64,000 nucleotides of DNA from Psychrobacillus psychrodurans (lineage in GTDB: Bacteria > Bacillota > Bacilli > Bacillales_A > Planococcaceae): the NCBI GenBank assembly GCA_900114885.1, contig FOUN01000002.1, positions 62,001 to 126,000 of the forward strand. Reading direction: 5' to 3'. Of this stretch, positions 39,701 to 48,733 are shown piece by piece. Within the stretch, counting starts at the first letter, position 1. Each line of letters begins with the position of its first letter. A program made the position numbers and the translations under genes. The notes under the pieces are model-generated. The model was not told where the DNA came from. It did no database searches and worked only from the letters and a program-made list of their open reading frames with translations.

Positions 39701-40292
39701 TTTGAACGAGGTTTATCATGGTATTTCTCTTCAAATGTTAACTTATTTAGATGTTGCTGTTGAAAATGCCGATATATGGCTACATGAGGATGCTGATCCA
39801 GCAGGAGTATTATATGTGCATATGCATAATCCATTTATTCAGTCCCAAAAAGAAATGGAAGATGCAGAATTAGAGGATGCGATTTATAAATCATACAAAA
39901 TGAATGGTCTACTACTCGATGATTCAGAAGTAATTATGGAAATGGACGACCAGATTTCAGGATTTTCGAAAGTGATTCCAGTACGTATGAACAAAGACGG
40001 AAACTTGTCGAAATCATCTTCCAAGGTAGTTGAGCCAGAGCAAATGAGATTGCTACAATCCTTTGTTCGTAAAAAGCATGAGCAAGCAGGAAATGGCATG
40101 AATGCTGGGGATACTCGCGTTCTACCTTATCGAATAAAAGATAAAATGCCTTGTAACTATTGCTCTTATCGTAGTGTTTGCCAATTCGACCCCGGAGATC
40201 CAGCTCAACAAGTACGTGTATTGAAAATGGATCAACCAGAAATAGTAGCAGAAAAAATACGAGAGGAGATGGGTTCAAATGAACATTCCTAA
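36798..40292 (+). CDS. addB: ATP-dependent helicase/nuclease subunit B
   Basis: With AddA forms the AddAB helicase-nuclease that resects double-strand breaks to Chi for RecA loading. About 1164 residues from TTG 36798 (AAAGGAG at 36781-36787; TTG 36789 is too close). Walker A GRSGYGKTT at 8-16 and UvrD-like helicase folds follow; the C-terminal RecB-type nuclease has GRIDRVD and RIVDYKSSKKG. The iron-sulfur staple cysteines are YYSCPF and the C-terminal CNYCSYRSVCQF. Length matches B. subtilis AddB. The last 14 bases overlap addA. Confidence 0.96.
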   Translation: MSLRIVSGRSGYGKTTFIHQEIITELQRAPIGDPIFYIVPDQMSFSSEYDLAAESGLPGLIRAQVTTFKRLAWRVLQETGGIAKEEISGFGYRMLIRSLLENHKDEFTLFKRAATKRGFTDQIEVLLKEFSRYCMDYSTMANALNNLENVNAPKTLIDKSSDIMLMLEKMEQKLGVSYIDGEGYLTLLATKIKDSTLLAKTDIYIDGFTSFTTRELEIIAELMKQVKRITIALPMESLQDAVDEQSLFYQPANTCARLLEIAQTEQVEIEKAVHLHEQKRFMSKEIAHIEENLDQLPPLQTKSEGNIRITEAANRRAEMHAVARQIRELMQQKSVRYNEMAILHRDADTYEGLIETIFPQYDIPVFISKKKPMLHHPLIELSRTILEIIRTDWKYEPVFRAVKTDLFFPLDAPKKTWRERADRLENFVLAFGIYGDRWWDERRWVYKKYRGLEFYSKVQTDEEKSIQADIHTIRDLIVEPIKDLSDQLKQSKTGKDYAIAIYTFIEALNVYEKLQSLKQTEEENGQLLLASEHEQVWNEWVNVIDQFVLMFGEKEMSLEEVAKILDEGYDQLDFSSIPPTIDQVIVGNVDIIRLTNIKAAFVLGVNDGAYPKRMDHEGILTDTEREWFMQIGFELAPTSKVRLMDENYLIYKAFVTASHFLYVSYPMADNEGKALLPSMYIKKLHQMVSDLPVEVAVVDPSDMLTDKLDLTSISHPRPTLPYVITQLRSALETGELPEVWQSVYQYYLMDPYWSKLVKRITKPLIHGNKTEKLNEEMTEALYGETIISSVSRVEKYYSCPFAHYASYGLKLEERAEYRLEAPQMGDLFHAALKWIADETKRLDLQWSQLTRPQCYQLARQAVDYIVPVFVHQLLLSTNRYRYIQRKLEQIVANTLIALSQHSKGSSFVPIAIEAGFGPGEALPALEIPLKRNRKMQLRGRIDRVDAANINGNMFVRIVDYKSSKKGIDLNEVYHGISLQMLTYLDVAVENADIWLHEDADPAGVLYVHMHNPFIQSQKEMEDAELEDAIYKSYKMNGLLLDDSEVIMEMDDQISGFSKVIPVRMNKDGNLSKSSSKVVEPEQMRLLQSFVRKKHEQAGNGMNAGDTRVLPYRIKDKMPCNYCSYRSVCQFDPGDPAQQVRVLKMDQPEIVAEKIREEMGSNEHS

Positions 40293-43200
40293 TATGCCAG
40301 CAGAGCTAACATGGACAGCTGCACAATGGAAGGCAATTTGGGCTACGGGTTCAGATGTGCTAATTTCCGCAGCTGCAGGATCTGGAAAAACAGCTGTCCT
40401 CATCGACCGACTCATTCAAAAGGTTATTGCGAAAGAACAACCTATCAATGTTGACGAGTTATTAGTCGTTACATTTACCAATGCTTCCGCTGCAGAAATG
40501 CGTCACCGAATGGCAGAGGCGCTAGAAAAGGCTATAACAAACGATCCAACATCAAATCATTTACGAAAACAACTAAGTTTGTTAAATAAAGCACAAATTT
40601 CTACACTGCATTCATTTTGTTTAAACATTGTACGGCAATATGCATATATGCTAACGATAGACCCAGGTTTCCGTATTGCAAATGAAACAGAAGCAGCAAT
40701 CATGCGTGACGATATGTTAGCAGAAGTATTAGAAGAAGCTTATCATGTTGACAATCCGGAGGCGATGTACCGATTGTCTGATAGTTTCACCTCCGATCGT
40801 GACGATCAATCAATTGAAGTGATGATTGAAAAACTATATTCCTATTCGCGCGTTCATCCAGAGCCCCAAAAATGGTTGTTGGCAATTCCAGATGCTTATG
40901 ATCTGCCAGTAGATATGACTATAGACGAACTATCGTTTATGGGGCCGTTGAAGCTTGCAATCATCCATCATTTAGAAGAAGCGATCGCTGTAACCGAGGA
41001 GATTCGTAGACTTGCAAATGAACCAAATGGGCCAGCACCACTTGCAGAAACTGCTATGATCGATCAGCAAATGATTCAAGAGGCAGTAGATTTGATGAAG
41101 AATAGCTCGTGGCAAAGTGTTTTTCATTACTTCCAAGGCATTAAATGGGGAAGAGCAGCAGCCATAAAAAAAGATTCCTGTGATGAAGGAATGAAAAATC
41201 AAGCGACAGACAAACGGACTAAAGTGAAGAAAATTGTTAATGACTTAAAGGATAATTATTTTACACGAACTCCAGAACGGCTCTTGGAGGAAATGCGTTT
41301 AATGGCACCTCAGCTACAAAAACTAGTAGAATTGACTATAGTTTATGGAGAAAGGTATACTGCAGCTAAAAATGAAAAGGGGTTAGTCGACTTTTCAGAT
41401 TTGGAGCATTATGCACTAGACATTCTATCCGAGCAGGATGAAAATGGTGAACTTATACCATCAGATATTGCGAAGGAATATAAGTCCCGTTTTAAAGAAG
41501 TACTTGTAGATGAATATCAGGATACTAATCTACTACAAGAGACCATTTTACAATTTGTGAAAAGTGGCGATGAAAATACAGGGAATATGTTCATGGTAGG
41601 CGACGTGAAGCAGTCCATCTATCGATTCCGTTTAGCAGAACCAATGCTATTTTTAGGGAAATATCTTGCATTCAATGATCTTCCGATTAATTCAGGCATC
41701 AAAATAGATTTAAATGCTAACTTCCGCAGTAGAAAGGAAGTGTTGTATGCAACCAACTATATTTTCAGTCAAATTATGGGTGAATCAGTAGGAGAAATTG
41801 TGTATGATGAAGCAGCATCGTTAAAGCCAGGAGCACCCTATGAAGAAACTGAAACGCCTGTTGAGCTTGCTCTATTATATGAAGAAGAAGATGGCAGTGC
41901 AGAACCGTTAGAGGAAGAGGAAGAAACGATAGAAGCAATTGCTGAAGAAGAGTTAAAAAAATCGCAAGCCGAAGCACGTTATATTATTTCAAAAATAAAC
42001 GAGATGATTCACTCTAAACAAACTGTCTATGATCCATGGAAAAAAGCTCATCGTCCCGTCGAGTACAGTGACATCGTTATATTGATGCGCTCGATGACAT
42101 GGTCAGGAGAGGTTACAGAGCAATTTAAAGAAGCTGGTATTCCTTTGTACGCCGAACTTTCGAAGGGATATTTTGAAGCAATTGAAGTTCTTATAATGCT
42201 TCATACGCTTCGTGCAATAGATAATCCCTATCAGGATATATCACTTGCATCCGTTCTCAGGTCGCCATTTGTAGGACTAACAGAGTCAGAGCTCGCACTT
42301 ATCCGTTTATCTGCTCCAAAAGAGCCTTTCTACGATGCATTAAAAACTTTTGTATCTACCGGAGGGCAGGGACTGTCTGCAGATACTGCTGAGAAACTAC
42401 AAAGGTTCTTACTTCAATATGAGGATTGGCGCGATTTAAGTAGAAGAGGTTCACTTGCGGATTTAATATGGCAAATATACTTGGATACACATTACTACGA
42501 AATAGTAGGTGCTATGCCAAATGGTAAACAAAGACAAGCAAACCTTCGTATTCTTCATGACCGTGCAATCGATTATGAGAAAACTTCCTTCCGAGGACTG
42601 TTCCGTTTTTTACGTTTTATCGATCGTATGCGTAAAAGAGGGGATGATTTAGGTGCTGCACGAGCTATTGGTGAAAAGGAGAATGTTGTTCGTTTAATGA
42701 CTATCCACTCATCCAAAGGGCTAGAATTTCCAGTTGTTTTTTTAGCTGGAATGGGTAGACCTTTTAACCAAATGGATTTTAATGAGTCCTACTTGTTTGA
42801 CCAATCGTTTGGTCTTGCTGTTAAAGCAATTGATCCGGAAAAGCGTATTTCATTTACTTCATTGCCATTTTTATCTATGAAAGAAAAAAAGCAGATGGAG
42901 TTGAAGGCGGAGGAAATGCGGGTTTTATATGTGGCCATGACGCGTGCAAAAGAGCATTTATACCTCATTGGATCTATAAAAGATTTAGCAAAAACATTGG
43001 CAAAATGGCAAGATGCCCAAAACGTATTAAGTGATGAAATGCTGCCGGACTATATGCGTGCAAAAGCAAAAGGATATTTAGATTGGATTGGTCCAGCCTT
43101 ATCAAGACATACAAATTTCCGCCAGTTATCGGATGTAAATGAAGCGAATATAGTGGATAGTGAATCGAATTGGAGAATTGTCACTAAATGTGTAAATGAT

Positions 43201-43992
43201 TTAAAGCATATTGTACAAGTGGAAGAAAAAGAGGCTGTTCAATTGAACCAGTTGATTGATCCAACACAAAATATATATTTAAAGAAGATTCAGGAACGTT
43301 TTGATACACCATACGTGCATGAAATAACTACTCTTAAACGATCAAAGCAAACGGTAAGTGAGATGAAAAGAATACAGCAACTTATGGACCAATCAGATGA
43401 TGAATATTTTCAAATGTCTAGTCCTACTAGTCTGAAAAAGATTGCGAAGCGTCCATTTTTCCTTCAGCAAGAAGCAAAATTGACAGGGGCAGAAGCAGGT
43501 ACTGCGGTCCATGCTTTTATGCAAAACGTTGATCTTCACGAAGAAAAAAATGAGGAGCAGGTTCTGCTATTTGCAGAAAGACTGGCTGAAAGGGAAATTT
43601 TAACGAAAGCTGAACAAGCTGCGATTAATCCAAACAAAATGGTACCTTTCTTCAGCTCAGAAATAGCAAAACGTTTACGAAATGCAAAAGAAGTTATGAG
43701 AGAATTTCCTTTTACGTATGCACTCGAGGATAATGATGGCGACAAACAAATTATTCAAGGAGTCGTCGATTGCTTATTTTTAGAGGATGATGGACGTTGG
43801 GTTTTATTGGATTATAAAACGGATAAAGTTAAACATTTAGTTAGTAACGAGTCTTTATTACAGCAAGAAATGCAAAAACGTTATCAACTTCAATTGTCAC
43901 TTTATACACAGGCAATTGAGGCAATTTTACAAGTAGAGATTAAAGAGAAAGTATTATACTTGTTTGACATAAATAGAACAGTGTCATTTTAG
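40279..43992 (+). CDS. addA: ATP-dependent helicase/nuclease subunit A
   Basis: 3'-5' helicase and nuclease subunit of AddAB. 1237 residues: Walker A ISAAAGSGKTAVLIDR at about 31-46, Walker B VDEYQDTN, motif III VGDVKQSIYRFRLA, motif V TIHSSKGLEFPVVF, motif VI VAMTRAKEHLYL, and a C-terminal nuclease with EFPFTY...GVVDCLF and VLLDYKTDKV. An acidic insertion (EEEDGSAEPLEEEEETIEA) lies between helicase subdomains near residues 533-551. Normal length; translation is coupled to addB by the overlap. Confidence 0.97.
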   Translation: MNIPNMPAELTWTAAQWKAIWATGSDVLISAAAGSGKTAVLIDRLIQKVIAKEQPINVDELLVVTFTNASAAEMRHRMAEALEKAITNDPTSNHLRKQLSLLNKAQISTLHSFCLNIVRQYAYMLTIDPGFRIANETEAAIMRDDMLAEVLEEAYHVDNPEAMYRLSDSFTSDRDDQSIEVMIEKLYSYSRVHPEPQKWLLAIPDAYDLPVDMTIDELSFMGPLKLAIIHHLEEAIAVTEEIRRLANEPNGPAPLAETAMIDQQMIQEAVDLMKNSSWQSVFHYFQGIKWGRAAAIKKDSCDEGMKNQATDKRTKVKKIVNDLKDNYFTRTPERLLEEMRLMAPQLQKLVELTIVYGERYTAAKNEKGLVDFSDLEHYALDILSEQDENGELIPSDIAKEYKSRFKEVLVDEYQDTNLLQETILQFVKSGDENTGNMFMVGDVKQSIYRFRLAEPMLFLGKYLAFNDLPINSGIKIDLNANFRSRKEVLYATNYIFSQIMGESVGEIVYDEAASLKPGAPYEETETPVELALLYEEEDGSAEPLEEEEETIEAIAEEELKKSQAEARYIISKINEMIHSKQTVYDPWKKAHRPVEYSDIVILMRSMTWSGEVTEQFKEAGIPLYAELSKGYFEAIEVLIMLHTLRAIDNPYQDISLASVLRSPFVGLTESELALIRLSAPKEPFYDALKTFVSTGGQGLSADTAEKLQRFLLQYEDWRDLSRRGSLADLIWQIYLDTHYYEIVGAMPNGKQRQANLRILHDRAIDYEKTSFRGLFRFLRFIDRMRKRGDDLGAARAIGEKENVVRLMTIHSSKGLEFPVVFLAGMGRPFNQMDFNESYLFDQSFGLAVKAIDPEKRISFTSLPFLSMKEKKQMELKAEEMRVLYVAMTRAKEHLYLIGSIKDLAKTLAKWQDAQNVLSDEMLPDYMRAKAKGYLDWIGPALSRHTNFRQLSDVNEANIVDSESNWRIVTKCVNDLKHIVQVEEKEAVQLNQLIDPTQNIYLKKIQERFDTPYVHEITTLKRSKQTVSEMKRIQQLMDQSDDEYFQMSSPTSLKKIAKRPFFLQQEAKLTGAEAGTAVHAFMQNVDLHEEKNEEQVLLFAERLAEREILTKAEQAAINPNKMVPFFSSEIAKRLRNAKEVMREFPFTYALEDNDGDKQIIQGVVDCLFLEDDGRWVLLDYKTDKVKHLVSNESLLQQEMQKRYQLQLSLYTQAIEAILQVEIKEKVLYLFDINRTVSF

Positions 43993-44003
43993 GGGGAAAA
44001 AGC

Positions 44004-45200
44004 TTGCTAATCAAACCAACAGGAGTAAATGAGCGCATCATCTCGATAGATGTAATGAGAGGGTTCGCCTTACTAGGGATATTTGTCGTGAATATGCTAT
44101 TTTTTCATACTCCATATATTTATATAAATCCATATACTTGGTATCAAAACCCAAGTGATTATGAGACATTTAAAATGATTGACATTTTTGTACAAGGAAG
44201 TGTGTATCCATTATTCTCCATGTTATTTGGATATGGTTTGGCAATGCAGTATATGAAGTCTGAAGCAAATGGTAGTCCATTTTCCAAATTTGCAGTACGA
44301 CGATTGTCTGTTTTACTAATAATTGGATGTATTCATGCATTTCTTATATGGGCAGGAGACATCTTGATAACCTATGCATTGGCGGGATTTGTTTTAATAC
44401 TCATCATTAGATTAAAGCCAATTTGGTTGCTTCTCATAAGTATTTTCTTATTCTTAATACCAAATGGTTTACTAAATGGTTTAGTCTACTTGGGCTCTCT
44501 AATAGAGCCAGATGCCATGGTTATTTATACTGGAATACAGGGAATTGAAGCATCTATTGTTGCATATGGCCAAGGATCATGGGGCGATATTTTCTCTCAA
44601 CGATTAGCTGATTGGTTATATATGAGTGGAAATGGTCTAATCATCATAAGCATGCTGTTTACAATCGTTCCATTTCTTCTATTAGGTGCAGCAGCAGCAA
44701 AGTGGAAGCTTATTGAGAGGGCAAGAGAGTTAAAGTTGTTTTGGAGTGTTACGGTGTTAGTAACTTTAATAGCAGGTACAGCTATCAAATGGCTTCCTTA
44801 CTTAACAGAAGCGAACTTGTTCACTATGAGCGTTCAAGATACTTTTGGAGGACCACTACAAGCAATTGCATACGCAGGCGTAATTGCCATGGTTTGTTCC
44901 ATTCCAATCGGTGCAAAAATACTATCTCCAATTTCTAAGGCTGGTAGGATGTCCATGACAATATATTTAATGCAATCGATTATTGCAACGACTATTTTTT
45001 ATTCCTACGGATTCGGGTTATACGGAAAAATCGATATAAGTACTGGTACATGGATGGCAGTTGGCATTTTCGCGTTACAAATAGTGTTTGCAGAATTTTG
45101 GTTTATGAAATTTAAGCAAGGTCCTGTAGAGTTATTGTGGAGAAAACTGACTTATTCGAATAGTTTATCTAAAATAGGTGAAAAAGAAACTAATTTGTAA
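44004..45200 (+). CDS. DUF418-family membrane protein
   Basis: 398 residues starting TTG at 44004 behind GGGGGAAAAAG. The family signature SIDVMRGFALLGIFVVNM opens the first helix; about nine or ten transmembrane helices follow, and the C-terminal half has the DUF418 core (AGRMSMTIYLMQSI, then EFWFMKFKQGPVELLWRKLTY, split here). Relatives (B. subtilis YxaH/YrkO, E. coli YeiB) are of unknown function and may be acyltransferase- or transport-like. It begins 11 bp after addA. Confidence 0.88.
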   Translation: MLIKPTGVNERIISIDVMRGFALLGIFVVNMLFFHTPYIYINPYTWYQNPSDYETFKMIDIFVQGSVYPLFSMLFGYGLAMQYMKSEANGSPFSKFAVRRLSVLLIIGCIHAFLIWAGDILITYALAGFVLILIIRLKPIWLLLISIFLFLIPNGLLNGLVYLGSLIEPDAMVIYTGIQGIEASIVAYGQGSWGDIFSQRLADWLYMSGNGLIIISMLFTIVPFLLLGAAAAKWKLIERARELKLFWSVTVLVTLIAGTAIKWLPYLTEANLFTMSVQDTFGGPLQAIAYAGVIAMVCSIPIGAKILSPISKAGRMSMTIYLMQSIIATTIFYSYGFGLYGKIDISTGTWMAVGIFALQIVFAEFWFMKFKQGPVELLWRKLTYSNSLSKIGEKETNL

Positions 45201-45245
45201 TAGACTAATAGATAGATTCAAAACTATTAAAGGAGTGTCCAAAAG

Positions 45246-46142
45246 ATGAAACTGTTATCCTACCGTTTACATGACAAAATTTACTTCGGACCTAAAGTCA
45301 AAAAAGAAGAGGCAGTATGGGATGTTTTACAAATTCAAGAGACGCTCCAAGTATTACCCCAATTTCCTACTACAATCGTAGAAGGTGTTCATTTAGGGAT
45401 GGATTTTGTCGAACAAATTCGTAAATTAGTAGAAGCAGCATTGAAGGCAGAGAATCCAAATGAGTTTAAACGCTCTTTCGCTGAAATCGAATGGCTGTCA
45501 CCAATTCCGCGTACTCCCAAAAATATTATGGCTGTAGGTAAAAACTATGCTGATCATGCGAAAGAAATGGGTGGCGTAGCAAGTAGTTTTGTTGTCTTTA
45601 CGAAGTCTCCAACTTCCATTGCAGCTGATGAACAAACTCTTTCACTACATGCAGATGTAACAAACTCCTACGATTACGAAGGAGAGCTAGCAATCGTTAT
45701 TGGTAAACAAGGAAAAAATATTCCGGAAAAGTTAGCTTATGATTATATTTTTGGATACACAATTGCCAATGATTTAACTGCACGTGACCTACAAACGAAG
45801 CATCAGCAATACTTCTTAGGCAAAAGTCTTGAAGGGTCTTGCCCTATGGGACCATACTTAGTAACAAAGGATGAGTTACCAAATCCACAGGAACTTGCAG
45901 TTGTCACTAAAGTAAATGATGAAATTCGTCAAAACGGAAAAACTTCTGACATGGTATTTTCGGTTGAACGAATTATTGCTGAAATTTCAAAGTCGGTTAT
46001 CCTAGAACCAGGAGATGTTATATTAACAGGAACTCCTGCAGGTGTAGGGAAAGGGTTTAATCCACCACGCTTCCTAAAGTCAGGAGATATAGTCAAAATT
46101 TCTATTGAAGGAATAGGTACATTAGTGAACAAATTTGAGTAA
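45246..46142 (+). CDS. yisK: Fumarylacetoacetate-hydrolase family protein, YisK-like
   Basis: 298 residues with the FAH catalytic core from about 95: AVGKNYADHAKEM, the metal ligands in YEGELAIVIGK (E-x-E) and IANDLTARDLQ (Asp), and TPAGVGKGF near the end. B. subtilis YisK has been described as an oxaloacetate decarboxylase with Mbl-dependent localisation, and it also lies near addBA, with yisL adjacent. The exact substrate here is inferred. AAAGGAGTG precedes the ATG. Its N-terminal ~90 residues are the less conserved cap. Confidence 0.87.
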   Translation: MKLLSYRLHDKIYFGPKVKKEEAVWDVLQIQETLQVLPQFPTTIVEGVHLGMDFVEQIRKLVEAALKAENPNEFKRSFAEIEWLSPIPRTPKNIMAVGKNYADHAKEMGGVASSFVVFTKSPTSIAADEQTLSLHADVTNSYDYEGELAIVIGKQGKNIPEKLAYDYIFGYTIANDLTARDLQTKHQQYFLGKSLEGSCPMGPYLVTKDELPNPQELAVVTKVNDEIRQNGKTSDMVFSVERIIAEISKSVILEPGDVILTGTPAGVGKGFNPPRFLKSGDIVKISIEGIGTLVNKFE

Positions 46143-46197
46143 CATGGTACACTAAATAGGATAGTAGTAAACTACAAGTATAATTGAGGTGGAAAAA

Positions 46198-46560
46198 ATG
46201 GATTTCTTAGCATCAACACATTTACACATTACCACTTGGGTAGTCGCACTAATCCTATTTTTTGTAGCATTAGCGATTGCAAAACCGAAAGTAGTTCACA
46301 TGATTTTACGTTTGTTCTACATCCTAATTATCATTACTGGAGTTGCTTTGTTCATCAAAGGTATGGACTTCGGTGAAGGAATGCTTTACGGATTAAAATT
46401 CCTAGCAGGCATATTAGTAATTGGTATGATGGAAATGACTTTAGTGAAAAAGGCGAAAGGAAAACCATTTACAACTTTCTTAGTGTTAATGTTTGTTTTC
46501 TTCTTTATTGCTCTTTTCCTTGGTTTCAAATTACCAATGGGAGAAAATTTCTTAGCTTAA
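46198..46560 (+). CDS. yisL: YisL-family (DUF1516) membrane protein
   Basis: 120 residues from the ATG at 46198 (TGAGGTGG at 46185-46192), with four transmembrane helices. THLHITTWVVALILFF and MILRLFYILIIITG match B. subtilis YisL strongly. Function unknown. It is 55 bp after yisK. Confidence 0.9.
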   Translation: MDFLASTHLHITTWVVALILFFVALAIAKPKVVHMILRLFYILIIITGVALFIKGMDFGEGMLYGLKFLAGILVIGMMEMTLVKKAKGKPFTTFLVLMFVFFFIALFLGFKLPMGENFLA

Positions 46561-46567
46561 GTTTTGG

Positions 46568-46598
46568 GAAGCTTTCACTTAGTGGAAGCTTCTTTTCA
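46568..46598 (+). terminator. Terminator after yisL
   Basis: GAAGCTTTCAC (46568-46578) pairs with GTGGAAGCTTC (46582-46592), then TTTT. Confidence 0.9.
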
Positions 46599-46650
46599 AT
46601 TTATCGATATTATGCTATTTTGATAGGTAAGAAGAGAGGAGGAGTGGCAA

Positions 46651-46812
46651 GTGGGAATAACATTGCTAATATTACTCATTGTACTTATGATTGCATTTGT
46701 AGGCGCATCATTTGTCATTGCCAATCTACAAAAAAACAAACCAGATTCTCAAATTGAACTCCAATCACATATCCTTCAAGAATTCCATAAAACACAAAAG
46801 CCACCGAAATGA
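46651..46812 (+). CDS. 53-residue single-span membrane peptide, hypothetical
   Basis: GTG at 46651, seven bases after AGAGGAGGAG, opens a 53-residue frame ending TGA at 46810. Residues about 3-24 (TLLILLIVLMIAFVGASFVIAN) form one hydrophobic helix, followed by a polar tail (QKNKPDSQIELQSHILQEF). I do not recognise a family with certainty; the shape recalls small YtzI-type proteins. The strong ribosome-binding site and a terminator overlapping the stop codon argue that it is real. Confidence 0.72.
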   Translation: MGITLLILLIVLMIAFVGASFVIANLQKNKPDSQIELQSHILQEFHKTQKPPK

Positions 46813-46826
46813 TCGGTGGTTTTGTT
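46801..46826 (+). terminator. Terminator overlapping the stop of the 53-aa gene
   Basis: CCACCGA-AATGA-TCGGTGG (46801-46819), then TTTTGTT. Confidence 0.85.
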
Positions 46827-46846
46827 ATGCCAAGAGAATAGTGATG

Positions 46847-47005
46847 TTATGAGCTATATGTTCGATGTTATGGGATATTTCGTTACACTTTTGGGCTAAA
46901 GTGGAGAATTTAAGGGCTATATCGAATTTTATAAGCTTCTATTGATGATTTATGGGCTTATCCGTAAACGTTTAAGGGCAATTTTAATCTCGCATAAAGC
47001 AAGTA
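46847..47005. repeat. 21-bp phased heptamer array, TTATGGG type
   Basis: TTATGAG at 46847, TTATGGG at 46868, TTTTGGG at 46889 and TTAAGGG at 46910 are spaced exactly 21 bp. Beyond that the phase drifts: ATAAGCT near 46931, TTATGGG at 46950, TTAAGGG at 46972. A single GCAAGTA follows at 46999. It lies in the gap between the 53-aa gene and the GH13-like gene; 47006-47140 shows nothing else. Confidence 0.6.
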
Positions 47006-47157
47006 ACCGCCTAAATAGTAGATTTTATGATTACTTTGAAACCTGTCACAGTTTGGACTAAATATTATAGATATTTATTGCTTTAATTGCGAAACGATAG
47101 CGATTAAAACATTGCTTTGATAAAATAATATGTATATGCGTCAAAGGAGGATTTACC

Positions 47158-48600
47158 TTGAAGTTAACAAAATGGATTATAACTGGATTGCTGATGAGTA
47201 GCCTATACTTAACTACATCTCAAGTGAGTAATGCAGAAACGAATAACTCTATACATAACGAAAGTATTTACGATCTATATGTAGATCGTTACTTCAATAA
47301 ATTAGGAACAAACGATTATAAGGTCAATCCCAAAGATCCAAATGCATTCGCTGGTGGAGATTTTCTTGGTGTTATGGAAAAAATGGCTCACATTAAAGAT
47401 ATGGGATTCACTACTATCTCCATAGGTCCAGTTTTTGCAACAGAATCTTATGATGGAAAGCGAATTTTAAATTTCGATGAATTAGAAAAACAATTCGGGA
47501 CACCAGAAGAATTTAACGAGCTATTAGACAAGTCGCACGAACAAGATTTAAAGATTATGGTTGAATTTCCTCTAAATAATTATAGTGAAAACCATACTTG
47601 GGCTACTGATAACAAGAAAAGTAATTGGATACTATCAAAAGAAAATGGTCAAATGCATCTTGATTTGACTAATCCTGAAGTACAACAGGCTCTTACTGAG
47701 ACAATTGTAAATTTTGCAGCAACCTATAAAATTGATGGAATTAAATTGTCTGAGCTAGATGGTGCACCAACTTCATTTATAAATGATTTAATTGCGGCAG
47801 TAAAAGAAATTCGCGATCCAATGTATGTCATTGCTCTCGAGGAGTCAGAAGCTGATTTTGACTTAAAGTATTCGGAAAAGCTAATGCTAGGTTTCCGGGA
47901 TACTTTCAAAAATACAGATCGACCTTCAGAATCTATTTCTTTAGCTAATGAAAATAATCTATTAATGGTGGATCATTTGTTGGCTGAAAGAATTACGTAT
48001 CATAGTGCCTTGGAGAATATGTTCCCACCTACTCGTATTAAAATGGCAATCGGAACTATTCTTACCATACCAGGTGTACCTTATATGACATACGGAACGG
48101 AAATAGCGATGAATGGTCAAAATGCACAAGATAGCCATCAAATCATGAATTTCCGTGTAGATGAAGAGCTAATTGAATATTTAAAAGACATGGCATCCAT
48201 TCGTACAAAATCAGAAACGATGCGAACAGGTAAAATGGAACTGTTAGAAAATAAAGATGGGTATGCTGTGTACAAACGATATTCTGATGAAGAAACATTT
48301 ATCGTTGTCATCAATAACACTAGTGAGACAAAAAGAATTGACATTTCGAGTGAGGAAATAGGCGAAAATAAAGAACTACGTGGGTTATTTGAGTTGGATA
48401 CAGTACGTGCTTCCGATGATGGTTCCTATCGTTTAGTACTGGATAGAGAAATAGCCGAAGTGTATCAAGTTAAAGAAGATAAAGGTCTAAATAGCGCCTA
48501 CATCGCAGCAATGATCATCGCTTACTTATTGTTTATGTTATTTCTCATTATAGTTTGGAAAAAAGGAAAGCAAAGAAGAATGGATGAAGAGAATAAATAA
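47158..48600 (+). CDS. Membrane-anchored GH13-like protein lacking catalytic residues (probable pseudoenzyme)
   Basis: 480 residues, TTG start with AAAGGAGG at 47143-47150. Signal peptide (about 1-26), a GH13-type barrel (about 35-350), a small beta domain, and a C-terminal transmembrane helix (about 445-467) with a basic tail, so it is tethered outside the cell. The fold resembles alpha-amylases: GGDFLGVMEKMAHIKDMGF, FGTPEEFNELLDKSH. But region II reads DGIKLSELD where DGFRxD is expected (nucleophile Asp becomes Ser), and region IV reads MVDHLLAER for NHDxxR. Region I NH is also lost. Only the acid Glu (ALEES) seems kept. Classical hydrolysis is unlikely. Confidence 0.8.
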   Translation: MKLTKWIITGLLMSSLYLTTSQVSNAETNNSIHNESIYDLYVDRYFNKLGTNDYKVNPKDPNAFAGGDFLGVMEKMAHIKDMGFTTISIGPVFATESYDGKRILNFDELEKQFGTPEEFNELLDKSHEQDLKIMVEFPLNNYSENHTWATDNKKSNWILSKENGQMHLDLTNPEVQQALTETIVNFAATYKIDGIKLSELDGAPTSFINDLIAAVKEIRDPMYVIALEESEADFDLKYSEKLMLGFRDTFKNTDRPSESISLANENNLLMVDHLLAERITYHSALENMFPPTRIKMAIGTILTIPGVPYMTYGTEIAMNGQNAQDSHQIMNFRVDEELIEYLKDMASIRTKSETMRTGKMELLENKDGYAVYKRYSDEETFIVVINNTSETKRIDISSEEIGENKELRGLFELDTVRASDDGSYRLVLDREIAEVYQVKEDKGLNSAYIAAMIIAYLLFMLFLIIVWKKGKQRRMDEENK

Positions 48601-48603
48601 ATG

Positions 48604-48648
48604 CAAAAAACTGTCCCCCACACAAAATAAGGTGGACAGTTTTTTTTT
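48604..48648 (+). terminator. Terminator after the GH13-like gene
   Basis: ACTGTCCCCCA...GGTGGACAGT hairpin (48610-48640), then eight or more Ts. A degenerate stub of the family A repeat (GATTTCTGCTTCGGGCGGATTCTT) follows at 48685-48708. Confidence 0.85.
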
Positions 48649-48733
48649 GCAGAAAGAAAAATGTTCTGTGAACTAGCAGCGCTATGATTTCTGCTTCGGG
48701 CGGATTCTTCCCGAATTAAAATGTTATCCTTTA

